Assembly: GCA_040081205.1 (NCBI GenBank)
Contig: JBEBHE010000072.1
Span: 1-16,797 of the forward strand
Source of the DNA: UBA5216 sp040081205
GTDB lineage: Bacteria; Pseudomonadota; Gammaproteobacteria; Burkholderiales; SG8-41
Length of the DNA: 16,797 nucleotides
Direction of reading: 5' to 3'
Shown here: piece after piece, positions 1 through 7,526 of the stretch
Layout of the letters: every line of letters starts with the position of its first letter
Numbering within the stretch: position 1 is the first letter of the stretch
Made by a program: the position numbers and the translations under genes
The notes under the pieces: model-generated
What the model saw: only the letters and a program-made list of their open reading frames with translations
Told to the model about the DNA's origin: nothing
Databases searched by the model: none

Positions 1-1
1 G

Positions 2-352
2 CCCGCCCCCATTGAGGCAGCGCCTGCGCCCGTGGCGGCACCCGTTGCAAAGCTCGCGCCCGCACCGGTCACGCCGCCGAATTTCAACGCAGACTATCTT
101 AACAATCCCGCGCCATCCTACCCGTCACTGTCGCGCCGTCAGGGCCAGCAAGGCAAGGTTTTGCTTCGCGTTTTCGTCAACGTCACCGGTAGCGCGGATC
201 AAGTGCAAATCCGCAATAGCAGCGGACACGATTTACTCGACCAAGCAGCGCTCAACGCTGTGCACCACTGGCGGTTTGTTCCCGCGCGGCAAGGCGTTCA
301 ACCGGTTGCCGCGTGGGTGCTGGTTCCGATTACTTTTACGCTGGAAAGTTGA
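2..352 (+). CDS. tonB: TonB energy-transducing protein, C-terminal part (5' end off window)
   Basis: TonB spans the periplasm and passes proton-motive energy from ExbB/ExbD to outer-membrane receptors. The reading frame is open to the left edge, so the N-terminal membrane anchor is missing. The first ~28 visible residues are a Pro/Ala-rich linker. They are followed by a typical TonB C-terminal domain, with a YP pair near its start, the stretch GKVLLRVFVNVTG, an SSGHDLLDQAALNAVHHWRF helix and the closing strand VLVPITFTLES. A GTG at 32 could be read as a start, but it lies inside the linker and would leave no membrane anchor. exbB begins 7 bases after the stop, so the two are very likely co-transcribed. 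The family call is firm. Which receptors this TonB serves is inferred from the siderophore receptor gene downstream. Confidence 0.9.
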   Translation, partial: PAPIEAAPAPVAAPVAKLAPAPVTPPNFNADYLNNPAPSYPSLSRRQGQQGKVLLRVFVNVTGSADQVQIRNSSGHDLLDQAALNAVHHWRFVPARQGVQPVAAWVLVPITFTLES

Positions 353-359
353 AGAAATA

Positions 360-1133
360 ATGCAAGCAGAAACCGTTGGACAAGCCGTAATACAAAACGT
401 CGGCATCGTTTCTTTTTTGTCGCAGACCGACGGCGTGGGCAAGGCGATTCTTGTGCTGCTGCTGTTGATGTCCGTTGCAACGTGGATTCTGATCATCACC
501 AAGGCGATTCAATATGTGGTGATGCGGCGGCGCTCCGAGCGCTATCTGAAAACATTCTGGAACGCGCCGTCGTTGCAGGCCGTGGGAAACTATCTGGACG
601 AATACCATCCCGCCGAGCCGTTTTCGCATCTCACCTGGCATGGCCTGGCCGCCGTGCGCCATCACCAGCAACAAGGCGCTAACAAACTGGATGAAGCAGG
701 CAGTCCCGCCGAATTCATCACGCGTGCGATGCGCCGCGTGGTGGACGAGGAAACCGCGCGCATGGAATCCGGTTTGACCGTGCTGGCGTCGGTGGGCAGC
801 ACCGCGCCATTTGTGGGCTTGTTCGGCACGGTGTGGGGTGTTTATCACGCGCTGATTAACATCGGCATGAGCGGTCAAGGCACGCTCGATAAAGTAGCCG
901 GCCCGGTGGGCGAAGCGCTGGTGATGACGGCGCTGGGCCTCGCAGTGGCGATACCCGCAGTGCTTGCTTACAACGCGATGGTGCGCGGCAACCGCGTAGT
1001 GCTGGCGCAATTGGATTCGTTTGCGCACGACCTGTTTGCGTTTCTGACCACAGGCGCGCATCTGAACGAAGCGGCTACCGCGTCCGTGCAATCGCAGGCC
1101 ATCAGGCCGATGCTCGCGGTCAAGGGTGGCTGA
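360..1133 (+). CDS. exbB: ExbB biopolymer transport proton-channel subunit
   Basis: ExbB is the inner-membrane pentamer that, with ExbD, forms the proton-driven motor powering TonB. The ATG at 360 gives 257 residues, close to the E. coli length, and a GAAGAA purine stretch that overlaps the tonB stop can serve as ribosome binding site. The frame is open much further upstream, but that extension only overlaps tonB and has no membrane-protein character. The first membrane segment is at about residues 29-47, followed by a long cytoplasmic loop. The MotA/TolQ/ExbB domain covers about residues 138-208 and holds two membrane helices, one around GSTAPFVGLFGTVWGV and one around EALVMTALGLAVAIPAVLAY. 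There is no long N-terminal periplasmic extension or signal peptide. TolQ is the closest alternative, but neighbouring tonB and exbD favour ExbB. Confidence 0.93.
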   Translation: MQAETVGQAVIQNVGIVSFLSQTDGVGKAILVLLLLMSVATWILIITKAIQYVVMRRRSERYLKTFWNAPSLQAVGNYLDEYHPAEPFSHLTWHGLAAVRHHQQQGANKLDEAGSPAEFITRAMRRVVDEETARMESGLTVLASVGSTAPFVGLFGTVWGVYHALINIGMSGQGTLDKVAGPVGEALVMTALGLAVAIPAVLAYNAMVRGNRVVLAQLDSFAHDLFAFLTTGAHLNEAATASVQSQAIRPMLAVKGG

Positions 1134-1135
1134 TC

Positions 1136-1558
1136 ATGGCCTTCGGCGGATTCAGCAAAGGCACGGACAGCGCGCCGATGGCGGAGATCAATATGGTGCC
1201 GCTGATCGACGTGATGCTGGTGCTGCTGGTGATTTTTATCGTGACAGCACCGCTGTTAACGCACTCGGTCAAGGTCGAACTGCCCAAGGCGGCAAGCCAC
1301 GTAAATCTGACCAAACCCGACAACATACAGTTAGGCATCCGTACCGACGGCGCCATTTACTGGAATGGCGAGATCGCCGATAAGGCAAGCCTCGCCGCCC
1401 GCATGACAGCAGCAGCGACGCTTGATCCTTTACCTGAAGTGCATATCCGCGCTGATCGCACCGCCGAATATCAGAAGGTCGCGGAAGTCATGTCTATGGC
1501 GGCAACAGCAGGCTTGGTAAAGATTGGATTTATTACTGATCCCACTGCGGTTAAGTGA
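1136..1558 (+). CDS. exbD: ExbD biopolymer transport protein
   Basis: ExbD is the single-span partner of ExbB. Its periplasmic domain contacts TonB, and its membrane aspartate carries protons. The protein is 140 residues. The cytoplasmic N-terminus leads into the family motif INMVPLIDVMLVLLVIFIV, in which D25 matches the essential membrane aspartate of E. coli ExbD. A periplasmic domain fills residues ~45-140 (from about VELPKAA through HIRADRTAEYQKVAEVM). The ATG lies 2 bases after the exbB stop, which implies translational coupling. TolR is the alternative family, but gene order and sequence favour ExbD. It is full length with nothing missing. Confidence 0.94.
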   Translation: MAFGGFSKGTDSAPMAEINMVPLIDVMLVLLVIFIVTAPLLTHSVKVELPKAASHVNLTKPDNIQLGIRTDGAIYWNGEIADKASLAARMTAAATLDPLPEVHIRADRTAEYQKVAEVMSMAATAGLVKIGFITDPTAVK

Positions 1559-1592
1559 GCCCGCGCATGGCCCAACATCAAAGGAACCAAAC

Positions 1593-1868
1593 ATGAACCC
1601 CGATTCCACCGAACTTCCGCCGCTGGAGAATCTGTTGGTAGCGGCGCTGTACCTGGCGACCAATTTCGCCAAAAGCGGTTGCCCGCGATTAAGTCACATG
1701 CTTTTGCATCAGCTTGAATTTGTGCTGAAACACCCACGCGATGACGTGTCACCGATGATTCAAGAAACGTGCCAGCGGCTATATGAAGTGTGGGAAGGCA
1801 TTCATGCCGAGCGCGCACTCGCACAGGCGGAAGCGGAGGCGCCTGAAGTGGTCAGACGCGTGCATTGA
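1593..1868 (+). CDS. Small protein of unknown function in the Ton operon
   Basis: I do not recognise this 91-residue protein. The ATG at 1593 is preceded by an AAAGGAA ribosome binding site at 1580-1586. The frame is open further upstream into exbD, but that would overlap exbD and has no better start. The protein appears soluble and helical, with no signal peptide or clear membrane segment. Its middle (about LENLLVAALYLATNF, then CPRLSHMLLHQLEFVLKH) is amphipathic, and the end is rich in Ala and Glu. It follows exbD by 34 bases on the same strand and precedes the siderophore receptor, so it probably belongs to the tonB-exbB-exbD transcript. A role in iron uptake is only a guess from position. 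Codon use and the ribosome binding site make it a likely real gene. Confidence 0.72.
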   Translation: MNPDSTELPPLENLLVAALYLATNFAKSGCPRLSHMLLHQLEFVLKHPRDDVSPMIQETCQRLYEVWEGIHAERALAQAEAEAPEVVRRVH

Positions 1869-1993
1869 TCTGATATAAAAAATACAACAAAAACAAATAC
1901 TTATAAAATTTATTTAGCCAGCCAACAAGCCGCACGCTTGCATAGCCAGCCAGCAATTTGCAAGGGTTCGACATCTCTTAAAGGGAGACACTG
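1869..1993 (+). promoter_or_regulatory. AT-rich region upstream of the siderophore receptor
   Basis: This 125-bp gap is far richer in A/T than its neighbours, especially 1870-1915. It contains possible -10 elements TATAAA at 1874-1879 and 1902-1907, but no convincing -35 at proper spacing. Bases 1896-1914 match the 19-bp Fur consensus at 12 of 19 positions, which is weak for such AT-rich DNA. A direct repeat TAGCCAGCCA occurs at 1915-1924 and 1943-1952, 28 bp apart. An AAGGGAGA ribosome binding site at 1981-1988 serves the GTG start at 1994. Promoter or operator function is inferred from position and composition. Confidence 0.4.
1915..1952 (+). repeat. Direct repeat TAGCCAGCCA, two copies
   Basis: The 10-mer TAGCCAGCCA is present at 1915-1924 and again at 1943-1952. 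Similarity continues for four more bases (ACAA versus GCAA). The copies start 28 bp apart, in the leader of the siderophore receptor gene. It could be a regulator site, or chance in a short repeat-prone stretch. Confidence 0.5.
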
Positions 1994-4291
1994 GTGAAGC
2001 AACCGCAATTACGGCCGCTGGCCTCAGCAATACGTCGTCTGTTTATTGAAGCAACCAGACATCGCGCGCAATCAAACCGCAAACCCAATAAATCCGTGCC
2101 GCCGCGCACTGAACGCATCACGTTGAGCGGAATGATTCCGCTGGGCGCAACCCTTGCAGGCATGGCCTTTAGCTATAGCGATGCCTTTGCGCAGACCGCC
2201 CAAACCACTCCGCCGCCCGCAAGCGAAGTTACACTGCCCGCGGTCAATGTAAAGGCAGGCGCGGACAAACCGGATGGCGTTCGTGCCACCACCACGCGCG
2301 TCGGCAAAACATTGCAGGATCCGCACGACATTCCGCAAGCCATCACCACCATCACCAACAGCCTGATGGAACAGCAGCAGGTTGGCAGCCTGCGCGAAGC
2401 ATTGCGCAATGTGTCCGGCCTGACCTTCAACGCCGCCGAGGGCGGGCGCTCTGGTGACAACATGAACCTGCGCAGCTTCTACACTTTCGGCGATATGTAT
2501 CTGGACGGCATCCGTGATACCGCTCAGTACAACCGCGAGACGTTCAATCTCGAACAGATCGACGTGCTGCGCGGCGTCGGCGCGATGCTGTTCGGACGCG
2601 GTCAGGCGGGCGGCGTGATCAATCAGGTCAGCAAAACACCGCTGCGTTTCGATCAGTACAAGTTCACCGGCAGCGGCGGCACCCTCGGCTATCGGGAAGC
2701 GACCGCCGATCTCAACAGGGCGTTCAATTCCGATACGGCGCTGCGGGTCAACCTCATGCAACGCGACGAGGGTAGTTGGCGCAGCAATCCGTCAACGGGC
2801 ACGGAACCTGAAATTCATCGCAAAGGCGCCGCTTTCAGCCTTGCGCTGAATCAAAACGCCAACAACCGCTTCTGGTTAAACCACTACTACGCGGAAACCA
2901 AAGATAACCCCGACTACGGCATCACCTTTGACAACGCAACGCGCGCGCCGAACAAGCAATTGCCCGCGAGCTATTTCTGGAACATCGACCGCAACTTCGA
3001 TAAGAGCGAAACCAATGTCACCACGTTGGTAAATGAATACCATTTCTCGCCGCAAACCCAGTTGCGCACACAATTGCGCTTCGGCGACTACGAACGCAGT
3101 TACTGGGCAAAAACGCCGAACACCACCACACCGCCCAATGCGCTGGGCGGCGTCGGCGGCAACCAGACGCGCGCAGCAGATTACGAGACGGTCACCCTGC
3201 AATCCGACTTCAGCACCAAATTCCAGGCACTCGGTATGAAGCATGAGTTCCTAGCAGGGCTTGAATATCTCAAGGAAGACAGTCATCGCAAGGGCTTGCA
3301 GAATTTCGGAACGGTCGCAGCACCTGCCTATTTCCCTTATGCGGAGGCGCTGGCCGGCGCTGCGACCGACTTCACCGGAAAATCCTACGCACTCTATGTA
3401 CAGGACACAGTCGAATTCATCCCGAAATGGAAAGCAACGCTGGGCATCCGGCGCGACCAACTGGACGCCACTTACAGCAGCACCACCTCACCCCGGCTTA
3501 GCTACGGTGAGAACAGCTACCGCAGCGCCCTGTCGTTTCATCCCTCTGCGGACACGCATTATTACCTCGGATGGAGCGATTCCTTCAGCCCTACCGCCGA
3601 CCTATACCAACTGACGGTGGCGCCGCTGCCGCCCGAACGCAGCAACGTCATCGAACTGGGCGCCAAGTGGTTGGCGTTTAACGGCGACCTGGCGCTGCGC
3701 GCTGCCCTTTACCGCGCCACCAAGGTCTGGGAACGCAACGCCGATCTCGAATCGACGGCGGCCATTCTGACCAACAAGCGGCGCACCGACGGTTTTGAAC
3801 TAGAGGCAGCGGGCCGCGTCACCGACCGCTGGGAAGTGTTTGCGGGCCTAGCGCTCATGGACGCGAAAATTCTCGAAGTCGCGCAGAACGTCAATGCCAC
3901 CACCGGCGTCATCACGTCGGGCAATCCGGAATATGTGGGCAAGCGCGCGCGCAACACGCCTCGTTACACCTTCAATATGTGGAGCACCTATCAGATCTTC
4001 GGCGCATGGAAAATAGGCGGTGGCGTTGAGGCCAAAGGCGACCGGCAGGCAGTCAACCCGAGCGGCGCCGGCGCCGTGCCGACGCTGAACGGCGCTTACC
4101 ATCCGAACACCGCTCCGTCCTATGTGCGTTGGGATGCGATGGCCTCCTATGAGCAAAAAAACTGGGCATTGCGCTTGAACATCAAAAACCTGTTCGACAA
4201 ACTCTACTACGACGCGGTATACGACAACGGCGGATTTACGGTGCCCGGCCAACGCCGCATCGCAATCCTGAGCGCCGAGTTCAAGTTCTAA
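1994..4291 (+). CDS. TonB-dependent siderophore receptor, Fiu/PiuA type
   Basis: This is an outer-membrane gated channel that imports ferric siderophores using TonB energy. The GTG start is set by AAGGGAGA at 1981-1988 and gives 765 residues, close to E. coli Fiu. An unusually long N-region (~42 residues) precedes the hydrophobic signal core at ~43-60, with likely cleavage after DAFA (residue 66). The TonB-box area is near LPAVNVKA. The plug domain (~95-215) shows NMNLRSFYTFGDMYLDGIRD and IDVLRGVGAMLFGRGQAGG, both typical of siderophore receptor plugs. The rest is a beta-barrel ending in a terminal phenylalanine (AEFKF), as needed for barrel assembly. A piuC/ybiX gene follows 35 bases downstream, the same pairing as E. 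coli fiu-ybiX and Pseudomonas piuA-piuC, which suggests a catecholate siderophore. The ligand is inferred; the receptor family is certain. Confidence 0.93.
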   Translation: MKQPQLRPLASAIRRLFIEATRHRAQSNRKPNKSVPPRTERITLSGMIPLGATLAGMAFSYSDAFAQTAQTTPPPASEVTLPAVNVKAGADKPDGVRATTTRVGKTLQDPHDIPQAITTITNSLMEQQQVGSLREALRNVSGLTFNAAEGGRSGDNMNLRSFYTFGDMYLDGIRDTAQYNRETFNLEQIDVLRGVGAMLFGRGQAGGVINQVSKTPLRFDQYKFTGSGGTLGYREATADLNRAFNSDTALRVNLMQRDEGSWRSNPSTGTEPEIHRKGAAFSLALNQNANNRFWLNHYYAETKDNPDYGITFDNATRAPNKQLPASYFWNIDRNFDKSETNVTTLVNEYHFSPQTQLRTQLRFGDYERSYWAKTPNTTTPPNALGGVGGNQTRAADYETVTLQSDFSTKFQALGMKHEFLAGLEYLKEDSHRKGLQNFGTVAAPAYFPYAEALAGAATDFTGKSYALYVQDTVEFIPKWKATLGIRRDQLDATYSSTTSPRLSYGENSYRSALSFHPSADTHYYLGWSDSFSPTADLYQLTVAPLPPERSNVIELGAKWLAFNGDLALRAALYRATKVWERNADLESTAAILTNKRRTDGFELEAAGRVTDRWEVFAGLALMDAKILEVAQNVNATTGVITSGNPEYVGKRARNTPRYTFNMWSTYQIFGAWKIGGGVEAKGDRQAVNPSGAGAVPTLNGAYHPNTAPSYVRWDAMASYEQKNWALRLNIKNLFDKLYYDAVYDNGGFTVPGQRRIAILSAEFKF

Positions 4292-4326
4292 GCGCTCGCT
4301 TATCAAGCAATCTCTGAAAGCCACCT

Positions 4327-5010
4327 ATGTTGCTGCATGTTCCTGATGTACTGTCCCGCGACACGCTGGCGCAATTGCGCCAGCTTACCGCGAGCGCGGC
4401 GTGGACAGATGGGCGCATCACCGCTGGCTCCCAGTCGGAAAAAACCAAAAACAATCTGCAAATCCCGGCAGACGCACCGGCATCGCGTGAAGCGGGCCAG
4501 ATCGTCCTGGACTGCCTGGGAAAGAGCGCGTTATTTTTCACAGCGGCATTGCCCAGGCGCATTTTCCCGCCGCTGTTCAATTGCTACACGGGTGCAACCA
4601 ACGCCTTCGGCAATCACGTTGACAACGCAGTACGCACCGATCGCGCGACCGGCAAGCACCTGCGTACCGATCTCTCGGTTACGCTGTTCCTGAGCGACCC
4701 TTCCGAATACGACGGTGGCGAACTGATCATCGAAGATAATTTTGGCACGCAATCCATCAAGCTGCCGGCCGGCGATCTGATTCTTTATCCCGCCACCAGT
4801 GTGCACCGCGTCGAGCCGGTTACGCGAGGCGCGCGGGTGGCGTCGTTCTTCTGGGTCGAAAGCATGGTACGCGAAGACAGCCGCCGGCAGTTACTGTTCG
4901 ATCTGGATATGTCGATACTTGGCTTGCGCGGCAGCATCGGCGATACGCCGGAAGTCGTGCAGCTCACCGGCTGTTATCACAACCTGCTGCGCATGTGGGC
5001 TGACGCTTGA
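4327..5010 (+). CDS. piuC: PiuC/YbiX Fe(II)/2-oxoglutarate-dependent hydroxylase
   Basis: This is a PKHD-type dioxygenase of the YbiX/PiuC family, which is usually encoded beside catecholate siderophore receptors. Its true substrate is not established. The 227 residues match the family length of about 225. The iron ligands of the double-stranded beta-helix are visible: H97 and D99 in FGNHVDNAVR and H160 in SVHRVEPV. R170 in ARVASFFW would bind 2-oxoglutarate. The TDLSVTLFLSDPSEYDGGEL and PAGDLILYPATSVHRV stretches are family signatures. The ATG at 4327 lacks a strong ribosome binding site and lies 35 bases after the receptor stop, consistent with co-transcription. A role in handling or modifying imported iron chelates is an inference from this conserved pairing. 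Confidence 0.92.
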   Translation: MLLHVPDVLSRDTLAQLRQLTASAAWTDGRITAGSQSEKTKNNLQIPADAPASREAGQIVLDCLGKSALFFTAALPRRIFPPLFNCYTGATNAFGNHVDNAVRTDRATGKHLRTDLSVTLFLSDPSEYDGGELIIEDNFGTQSIKLPAGDLILYPATSVHRVEPVTRGARVASFFWVESMVREDSRRQLLFDLDMSILGLRGSIGDTPEVVQLTGCYHNLLRMWADA

Positions 5011-5041
5011 CGGTTTCAAGTGATCACAGCAGCCCGCGCGG

Positions 5042-5653
5042 CTATTTCGTGCGGCACCGCCGTGTCACGTCCAGCACGATTTCCAGCGCCTCTACCAGTT
5101 CGTGCAACCGCACTTCACGCGCAGCCCGCGTAGACGGCAATGCCGGCACGTGCACGAAACCCGCATGCAGCACGCGTGTTTCACGCTGCCGTCGCGCAAT
5201 CAGGTGCATCAATCCGTAGAACACGTGATTGCAAACGAACGTACCCGCGCTCAAAGACATTTCCGCATTCAGCCCCTTGTGCATCAGCGCCGCTACTATG
5301 TCATGAACTGGCAGTGTCGAGAAGTAAGCCGCCGGCGCACGGACAATCACCGGCTTCTCAACCGGTCTTGCGCCGTCATTATCTGCGACTCGCGCATGCG
5401 CTAAATTCACTGCGATTCGCTCGACACTGATTACATTACGATCCGCCGCAAGCCCTACACACAAGACAATGTCAGGCCGCTCGCGTTTGATCAGCGCGCG
5501 CAGTTTGGGCGTCGCAGCCCTGAACGACGTCGGCAATTCGGCTGTCGCAACATCAAGCGTACCGATGCGCGCCGGCAGCCGGCGCACTGCCTCATACGAC
5601 GGGTTGATTGCGTCCCCGCCGAACGGATCAAATCCAGTTACCAGCGCCCTCAT
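5042..5653 (-). CDS. pcp: Pyroglutamyl peptidase I (pyrrolidone-carboxylate peptidase)
   Basis: This is a cytosolic cysteine peptidase (family C15) that removes N-terminal pyroglutamate from peptides. The 203 residues are close to the usual ~215. The catalytic triad is recognisable: E79 in SVERIAVNLAHARVADNDG, C141 in SAGTFVCNHVFYG and H168 in AGFVHVPALP. The N-terminus MRALVTGFDPFGGDAINPS is the family hallmark. The gene starts 14 bases after the fbpB stop on the same strand, so it is probably in the permease transcript. No Shine-Dalgarno sequence is visible before the ATG. Pairing with an iron permease is not a standard arrangement and may be incidental. Its stop faces that of piuC across a 31-bp gap without an obvious terminator. 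Confidence 0.93.
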   Translation of the reverse strand: MRALVTGFDPFGGDAINPSYEAVRRLPARIGTLDVATAELPTSFRAATPKLRALIKRERPDIVLCVGLAADRNVISVERIAVNLAHARVADNDGARPVEKPVIVRAPAAYFSTLPVHDIVAALMHKGLNAEMSLSAGTFVCNHVFYGLMHLIARRQRETRVLHAGFVHVPALPSTRAAREVRLHELVEALEIVLDVTRRCRTK

Positions 5654-5667
5654 CGCAAGTATATGTT

Positions 5668-7356
5668 TTATTTGTTTTTTTCGGACACTCTTTGCGGGTC
5701 GAGAATCATCCGCGACAACACAATCAGCGGTATCAGCCCGACGGCAACGATCGTTAGCGCTGCCGTGGAAGCTTCCGTCAAGCGCTCATCGGACGCCAGC
5801 GTGTACGCCTGAACCGCCAGCGTATCAAAGTTGAATGGACGCATCACAAACGTTGCCGGTAATTCTTTCATCACATCAACGAATACCAGCAGTCCAGCCG
5901 TCAGCGCGCTGCGCCACAACAGCGGCGCGTGTACGCGCGCAAGCGTCGCAACAGGCCCGAGCCCAAGTGAGCGCGCCGCACTGTCCATGTTCGGCGTAAT
6001 TTTCGACAAGCCCGCATCCACCGACTGCAACGCCACCGCGAAGAAGCGCACCAGATAGGCGTAAACCAGTGCCGCCACGCCGCCAGTCAAAAGCAGTCCT
6101 GGATTGGCACCGCCAAACGATTCGATCATTGCGCCAATGGCATGATCCAGCCGCGTGATAGGAATCAGCACCCCCACCGCGATCACCGCGCCCGGCACTG
6201 CGTAACCCAGCCCCGCAACGCGATTCGCAATTCGCACAACCATACTGGATGAACGCGCGGCATAACCCACCGCCAGCGCCAGCAGCACCGCGAGTATCGC
6301 CGTCAGCGTGGCCAGCGTCACGGTATTGAAGGTGAGTTGCACATAGCGAGAGCCGAACTGCGCGTCGCCGGAAGTCAACGCCATATGCAGCATGATTCCC
6401 GCCGGCAACAGGAAACCGAACACCACGGGAATTGCGCAAAACACGACCGCCAGCGGCACCCACCAGCCACGCAACTGATAGACATTGCGTAGTTGCTTGC
6501 GCTGGGAGTTGCTGTAAAAACTGGCGCGCGCGCGCGTAACACGCTCGAACAAAAGCACCAGAAACACAAAACCCAGCAACGCCGCCGACAATTGCGCCGC
6601 TGCCGTGTGATCCCCAAGGGAAAACCAGGCGCGATAAATACCGGTGGTGAATGTTTGCACGCCGAAATAAGACACGGTGCCGAAATCCGCCAGCGTTTCC
6701 ATCAGCGCGAGCGACGTCCCCGCAACAATACCCGGCCTCGCTAACGGCAGCGCCACATGCAGGAATGTTCCCCAGGGACTGTAGCCGGACACCCGCGCCA
6801 TTTCCAGCATGCTATCGGATTGCTCGAGAAATGCTGCGCGCGCCAGCAAATAGACATACGGATACAACACCAGCGAAAACATCAGCGTCGCCCCACCCAG
6901 CGAACGCACATCGGGAAACCAGTATTGCCCCGCGCGCCAACCCATCCATTCCCGCAACCACATTTGAACGGGACCGGAAAATTGCAGCAGGTCAGTGTAG
7001 GCGTAGGCCATCACGTAAGCGGGCATCGCCATCGGCAACAGCAATGCCCACTCGAACACACGCCGTCCTGGAAAGCGGCACATCGTGGTGATCCACGCCG
7101 TCAACACGCCGCCAAAAATCACACCGAAGGCGACACCTGCCATCAGCAACAGCGAGTTGACAACGTAGTCGCCCAGCACCGTTTGCACCAGATGACGCCA
7201 AGTGCCTTGCGACGGCACAAATATATTTTGCAGTACCACCAGTACCGGCAACGCTATCGCGGCGGCCACCAGCACCGCGATGACCGTCAGCAGTGTGGGA
7301 CGCGGCAACGCGAGCCACTCGCGGCGGCGTGCAACGTGCGCATAGGCATTACTCAT
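5668..7356 (-). CDS. fbpB: Ferric iron ABC transporter permease, fused two-domain (FbpB/AfuB type)
   Basis: This is the inner-membrane permease of a Fe3+ ABC importer. At 562 residues it carries two binding-protein-dependent permease domains in tandem, about twelve membrane helices in all, as in FbpB/SfuB. The first EAA loop is near residues 184-209 (EMARVSGYSPWGTFLHVALP). The second is near 457-482 (DSAARSLGLGPVATLARVHA). The FVDVMKELPATFVMRPFNFD stretch close to the C-terminus is typical of the iron subfamily. The ATG at 7356 has no clear ribosome binding site; a TATAAC about 17 bases upstream could be its -10, implying a very short leader. The ATPase is encoded divergently across a 176-bp gap and pcp follows on the same strand. 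No binding-protein gene is present. Thiamine or spermidine permeases are less likely. Confidence 0.9.
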   Translation of the reverse strand: MSNAYAHVARRREWLALPRPTLLTVIAVLVAAAIALPVLVVLQNIFVPSQGTWRHLVQTVLGDYVVNSLLLMAGVAFGVIFGGVLTAWITTMCRFPGRRVFEWALLLPMAMPAYVMAYAYTDLLQFSGPVQMWLREWMGWRAGQYWFPDVRSLGGATLMFSLVLYPYVYLLARAAFLEQSDSMLEMARVSGYSPWGTFLHVALPLARPGIVAGTSLALMETLADFGTVSYFGVQTFTTGIYRAWFSLGDHTAAAQLSAALLGFVFLVLLFERVTRARASFYSNSQRKQLRNVYQLRGWWVPLAVVFCAIPVVFGFLLPAGIMLHMALTSGDAQFGSRYVQLTFNTVTLATLTAILAVLLALAVGYAARSSSMVVRIANRVAGLGYAVPGAVIAVGVLIPITRLDHAIGAMIESFGGANPGLLLTGGVAALVYAYLVRFFAVALQSVDAGLSKITPNMDSAARSLGLGPVATLARVHAPLLWRSALTAGLLVFVDVMKELPATFVMRPFNFDTLAVQAYTLASDERLTEASTAALTIVAVGLIPLIVLSRMILDPQRVSEKNK

Positions 7357-7476
7357 GCAATCAAATTACCATCGTTATAATCAGGGGTATATCCAAGGCG
7401 GAAATTAGCGCGCAGAAAATTGGTAGCCACTGCTGGGTAGTGACTTAAAAATAGCGTTCTAAGTATCGGAAAAAAA

Positions 7477-7491
7477 ACAATAATTTATTGT
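7477..7491. promoter_or_regulatory. Perfect 7-1-7 palindrome in the fbpB/fbpC gap
   Basis: ACAATAATTTATTGT is a perfect inverted repeat of 7 bases around a single central T. The 7-1-7 geometry is the one described for Fur-family operators, although the sequence is not the canonical Fur half site. It lies 3 bp from the Fur-like box at 7495-7513. Binding by a Fur-family or other iron regulator is an inference. Confidence 0.5.
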
Positions 7492-7494
7492 AAC

Positions 7495-7513
7495 AAGAAT
7501 CATTATCATCATC
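7495..7513 (-). promoter_or_regulatory. Fur box upstream of fbpC
   Basis: Read on the minus strand this site is GATGATGATAATGATTCTT. It matches 15 of 19 positions of the Fur consensus GATAATGATAATCATTATC and holds adjacent GATNAT-like hexamers. It covers the position expected for the -35 element belonging to the TATAAT at 7521-7526, so bound Fur would block fbpC transcription when iron is plentiful. It may also act on the divergent fbpB, about 140 bp away. The match is seen; the regulation is inferred from the known role of Fur. Confidence 0.7.
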
Positions 7514-7520
7514 AATCGAT

Positions 7521-7526
7521 TATAAT
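7521..7526 (+). promoter_or_regulatory. Consensus -10 element of the fbpC promoter
   Basis: TATAAT is a perfect -10 hexamer only 6 bases before the fbpC ATG at 7533. No good -35 is seen at 16-18 bp spacing, where the Fur-like box lies instead. Transcription would be expected to start at or next to the ATG, giving a leaderless or nearly leaderless mRNA. This fits the absence of any ribosome binding site. Confidence 0.55.

Noticed and set aside
12..359. An N-terminal extension of exbB back to base 12
   Set aside because: It would overlap the clearly conserved tonB C-terminal domain and reads as Arg/Ser-rich nonsense.
336..1091. A 251-residue open frame on the minus strand opposite exbB
   Set aside because: It lies wholly antisense to a clearly conserved gene, is rich in His/Arg/Gln as expected for a shadow of GC-rich coding DNA, and has no recognisable domain.
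1896..1914. A Fur box upstream of the siderophore receptor
   Set aside because: Only 12 of 19 positions match, which is unremarkable in DNA this AT-rich. It is noted in the regulatory region but not called as a site.
2072..2761. A 229-residue open frame on the minus strand opposite the siderophore receptor
   Set aside because: It is antisense to conserved plug-domain coding sequence, has no ribosome binding site and no family resemblance.
5654..5680. An A-rich stretch between fbpB and pcp resembling the AACAAAAACAAA motif
   Set aside because: On the minus strand only a short A-rich core is shared and part of it is the coding end of fbpB, so chance is the simpler explanation.
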